A DNA stretch of 8,141 nucleotides from Acidobacteriota bacterium (GTDB lineage: Bacteria > Acidobacteriota > Terriglobia > UBA7540): positions 1 to 8,141 of the forward strand of contig JAKAWN010000313.1 in assembly GCA_021827245.1 (NCBI GenBank). The letters are read 5' to 3'. The translations under genes and the position numbers were made by a program. Below the pieces are notes generated by a model. The model did not search any database. It worked only from the letters and a program-made list of their open reading frames with translations, and had not been told where the DNA came from. Positions 6,163 through 8,141 of the stretch are shown here, in pieces (the stretch's first letter is position 1; each line of letters opens with the position of its first letter).

Positions 6163-6191
6163 GGTTTAAGCTGAACTGTTTTTTCTGTCAA
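6163..6191 (-). promoter_or_regulatory. Likely promoter of the ORF6N-HTH-integrase operon
   Basis: A perfect TTGACA lies on the minus strand at 6186-6191. Seventeen bases downstream is TAAACC (6163-6168), only a 3/6 match to the -10 consensus. A weak -10 next to a perfect -35 could mean activator dependence or tight repression, fitting the operator-like repeat that contains the -35 box. The leader would be about 100 bases. Confidence 0.35.
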
Positions 6192-6247
6192 ACGGCTGAC
6201 TCGGCTGTAAGCGGGGAAAGCCACATCTGGCGTGCAGGACTGGAGTA

Positions 6248-6267
6248 AAGAGCCGGAAGGGGCTCTT
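6248..6267. other. Perfect 7-base-pair hairpin
   Basis: AAGAGCC (6248-6254) and GGCTCTT (6261-6267) are exact complements around the 6-base loop GGAAGG. No T-run follows on either strand, so it is not a convincing intrinsic terminator. It lies upstream of the promoter of the integrase operon and may only mark a boundary, or be chance. Confidence 0.3.
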
Positions 6268-6497
6268 GCAATCCTCACTGAATCAACGAATTACGGCAAT
6301 CATTGGCTGGGGAATCCACTCGTTTGCGTTTGGAAGGTGGCAAAGTTGCCCTACCCTGAACCGGACATCTCTGGAAGCGCAACAAGACAAGCCGAAGTTG
6401 ATGTAAATCAGAGACTTGTGGCAGCAATTGGTGAGGCCCGTCAAGTTAAGACCGGAAAGTTGTGAAATTATTTGGCCTGCAAAAAAAGTCTGGCGGT

Positions 6498-6523
6498 GCG
6501 CTTGCTTTCGCTGCTTCAAGCGC
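6498..6523. other. 7-base inverted repeat near a 7-A tract
   Basis: GCGCTTG (6498-6504) and CAAGCGC (6517-6523) form a perfect stem with a 12-base loop. Seven A residues at 6481-6487 would be a T-run for minus-strand transcription, but they begin 10 bases after the stem, and no minus-strand gene ends here. Terminator function is therefore doubtful. Confidence 0.2.
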
Positions 6524-6584
6524 GAATTCACTCCTTATACGTTTCTCATCCAATTGGTATAACAACCGGGAACGTGGCCTTGGG

Positions 6585-6590
6585 TATAAT
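6585..6590 (+). promoter_or_regulatory. TATAAT -10 box of the TPR gene
   Basis: A perfect TATAAT lies 24 bases before the ATG at 6615, predicting a very short leader of roughly 18 bases. No good -35 box lies at 16-18 bases (the 17-base position reads ACAACC), so an activator or alternative sigma contact may be involved. A second, weaker hexamer TATAAC is at 6558-6563. Confidence 0.4.
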
Positions 6591-6614
6591 AGGGGCGATC
6601 CAGGGTATGGGGCC

Positions 6615-8141
6615 ATGTTGGGAAAAGGACGCATCCGAGTCTATAAGTTTCTCGTGACAGTAGTCCTTGTCGCAGCAGTGATCGCGGGAGCTTGGATATT
6701 TCTCAAGGGCCGGCGACAAGCTGGAACATCAAGCCGCTTCGTCGCCACGAACGATCCAAAGGCCATTCTTGCCGAAGCAAATCATTTCGCTTTCCTTTCC
6801 AACTCCTTTCGCGCCGCGCCCCTCTATGCCAAGGCGGAGCAGATGTTCCGCGAGCGCGGCGACAAGCGCGATGAGCTATATGCCAAAATCGGACGACTTC
6901 GGGCAGAAGCCGAAACCATGTCGTTCGTGAAGCTCTCTGACTTTCTCGGCGCGAAGCTTGCAACCCCGCTCGTCCAGAACGACCCCGACCTCAAGCTGTG
7001 GTGCCTAACGGCAAAAGGAATGACGGATATTGAAGTCAATGTTCCCGCAGCCAAGAAAGATTGGCAGGCAGCCGAGGTTCTCGCTCGCGAGCTGAAGGAG
7101 AAACAATGGGAGGCACGCGCCAAAGGCGAACTGGGTTTGATCGCGTTCCTTCAGGGCGACGCCTTGAAAGCTGGGCGCCTTGTGGGCGGGGCGCTGTTGT
7201 TGGCGATTAAGAGTGGCGATGTCGGGGCGGAGATTCGCTACCTCGAGTTACTGGGAAACGGATTCGAGGTCCAGCGGCGGTACGAAGAGGCGCTAATGGT
7301 CTTCAGCCACGCAATCAGTGTTGCGAATTCCTGTAAGGACTGCGGCTTTCCCTACATGGCCTACGAAGGTCGAGGAGAAGCGTTGACGGCGCTTGGCAAG
7401 ACTGACGATGCGCGCTCCACTCTCACCAAGTGTTTGAACACGGCGCGGCGAGAGCAACGCCAGGGGCACGAAGCGCAAACCCTGATCTTTCTTGGAAAGC
7501 TGTCTCTCAAGACTGGCGACGACGCAGAAGCAATCAACGAAATGGAGGAGGCGGCCGCCATCGCAGGAAAATTCAACTATTACCAACTGGACGAGGATGA
7601 CCTTTTCGAGCTGGCGAACATTTACGAAAAGCGCGGGGAACTTGCTAAGGCCGAGCAGCGGCTCGCGGCCGCTCGGGACGCGAGCATGCGGTTGGGCGAC
7701 CGCTACAGCCTGCCACGCGACCTTACTGCCCTGGCACGGCTCGAAGTGCGGTTGGGGAAAATTCAGGAAGCCGAGAGCCTCTATGATGAGGCCGAAGACA
7801 TCATTGATGCCCTTGTGATGAACGCGCCAGGTCCTTACTCCGGCGGCTCGTTCGTGGATGAAGCAAGCGCCACTTACCTGGGCGATTTCGAACTTGCGGC
7901 GCAAACAAACAATATTAAACGAGCGTTCCGTGCCCTCGAAAGGGCGCGCGGAAGGACGATTCAGGACGCTTTGGAAAGAAGGTCTCCGACTAAGGGGCCG
8001 AATACTCCCGCCTACCAGGAAGCTGAAAACGCCATCTCAGCCGTTCAATTGAAACTGATGCGCTCGGATGATGCTACTGAACGCGCGCAGTTGCTTGTGG
8101 ATTTGGAGTATCGAGAACAAGAGCTGGCTTACCTGAATGAT
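6615..8141 (+). CDS. Membrane-anchored TPR protein, possibly TPR-CHAT (runs off right edge)
   Basis: The 509 visible residues stay open to the window edge. A short basic N-terminus and one hydrophobic segment (about residues 11-30, FLVTVVLVAAVIAGAWIFL, followed by KGRR) predict a single membrane anchor. After it come TPR-like helical repeats, at about 46-80, 165-200, 207-240 (RRYEEALMVFSHAI), 247-280 (GEALTALGKTDDARSTL), 287-320, 330-362 (LANIYEKRGELAKAEQRL) and 370-395. Residues 437-453, RAFRALERARGRTIQDA, followed by a long helical stretch, resemble the segment that precedes CHAT domains in TPR-CHAT proteins. A CHAT (caspase-like) domain would lie to the right and is not visible. TPRs normally bind protein partners, and the partner here is unknown. 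The ATG at 6615 is the first plausible start in frame, before the hydrophobic segment; its ribosome site is weak (AGGG at 6602-6605). The gene is divergent from the integrase cassette and could be host DNA or cargo. Confidence 0.85.
   Translation, partial: MLGKGRIRVYKFLVTVVLVAAVIAGAWIFLKGRRQAGTSSRFVATNDPKAILAEANHFAFLSNSFRAAPLYAKAEQMFRERGDKRDELYAKIGRLRAEAETMSFVKLSDFLGAKLATPLVQNDPDLKLWCLTAKGMTDIEVNVPAAKKDWQAAEVLARELKEKQWEARAKGELGLIAFLQGDALKAGRLVGGALLLAIKSGDVGAEIRYLELLGNGFEVQRRYEEALMVFSHAISVANSCKDCGFPYMAYEGRGEALTALGKTDDARSTLTKCLNTARREQRQGHEAQTLIFLGKLSLKTGDDAEAINEMEEAAAIAGKFNYYQLDEDDLFELANIYEKRGELAKAEQRLAAARDASMRLGDRYSLPRDLTALARLEVRLGKIQEAESLYDEAEDIIDALVMNAPGPYSGGSFVDEASATYLGDFELAAQTNNIKRAFRALERARGRTIQDALERRSPTKGPNTPAYQEAENAISAVQLKLMRSDDATERAQLLVDLEYREQELAYLND

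Larger units (their letters stand above)
6063..6196. repeat. Pair of 12-base dyad repeats, candidate operators
   Basis: CCGTCAAACGGC (6063-6074) and CTGTCAAACGGC (6185-6196) differ at one position and have the same orientation. The first contains an exact short palindrome, CCGT-CAA-ACGG; the second breaks one pair of it. One copy touches the ribosome site of the ORF6N gene and the other contains the TTGACA box, so a protein bound to both could block transcription and translation of the cassette. This is inferred from position and symmetry. Confidence 0.4.
6054..6614. other. 561-base non-coding stretch between cassette and TPR gene
   Basis: This region separates two divergently transcribed genes. 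It holds, in order, the ribosome site of the ORF6N gene, a pair of operator-like repeats (6063-6074 and 6185-6196), a 9-base copy of the tRNA end (6123-6131), a TTGACA promoter box on the minus strand (6186-6191), a hairpin (6248-6267), a second inverted repeat (6498-6523) and a TATAAT box on the plus strand (6585-6590). A GTG-started frame of 77 codons (6232-6465, plus) exists but lacks a ribosome site and any known motif, so it is not called. No RNA gene is recognised. Confidence 0.6.

Noticed and set aside
6232..6465. 77-codon plus-strand frame starting with GTG
   Set aside because: An in-frame stop lies at 6208-6210, there is no Shine-Dalgarno sequence near the GTG, and no family resemblance is visible; a conserved homologue would change this.
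7293..7904. 203-codon minus-strand frame
   Set aside because: It is a shadow of the TPR gene, whose plus-strand frame shows clear repeat structure through the whole interval.

Overview
The window looks like a piece of a soil-type bacterial chromosome, most likely Acidobacteriota. This is inferred from protein style, not from a marker gene: a non-sporulation SpoIVB/S55 peptidase, an AMP-ligase/ACP/PlsC fusion, a TPR protein of the kind that often carries a CHAT domain, and a tyrosine integrase whose C-terminal box (LRQGDSRVFKRYSQ) resembles acidobacterial integrases as I remember them. Base composition is moderately GC-rich.

Layout from left to right. (1) Positions 1-723, minus strand: the N-terminal part of a secreted SpoIVB/S55-family protein, with a recognisable sigma70-type promoter at 756-785; the gene leaves the window at its left edge. 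(2) Positions 1021-3696, minus strand: an 891-residue multidomain lipid enzyme with an acyl-activating (AMP-forming) domain, a carrier-protein domain and a PlsC-type acyltransferase domain. (3) Positions 3937-4012, plus strand: a complete tRNA-Ala(GGC) with encoded CCA and the G3:U70 identity pair, with its own promoter. (4) Positions 4098-6053, minus strand: a tightly overlapping three-gene cassette, transcribed towards the tRNA in the order ORF6N-domain regulator, small excisionase-like helix-turn-helix protein, tyrosine integrase. (5) Positions 6054-6614: a 561-base non-coding stretch holding the candidate promoter and operator of the cassette, a possible right attachment site and the start signals of the next gene. 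(6) From 6615 to the right edge, plus strand: an open-ended gene for a membrane-anchored TPR protein, probably of the TPR-CHAT class, although no CHAT domain lies in the window.

The most coherent new story is a very small integrative element parked at the 3' end of tRNA-Ala(GGC). The integrase gene ends 85 bases from the tRNA CCA. The gap and the last integrase codons carry three copies of a 13-14 base repeat that look like integrase arm-binding sites. The three genes overlap by 4 and 8 bases, as in a translationally coupled operon. A 9-base copy of the tRNA end (CCACCAACT) reappears just upstream of the cassette, which would bound an element of only about 2.1 kb with no cargo; this right boundary is speculative. 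The flanking lipid enzyme, peptidase and TPR gene look like ordinary chromosomal genes, and no functional link between them and the element can be shown from the sequence.
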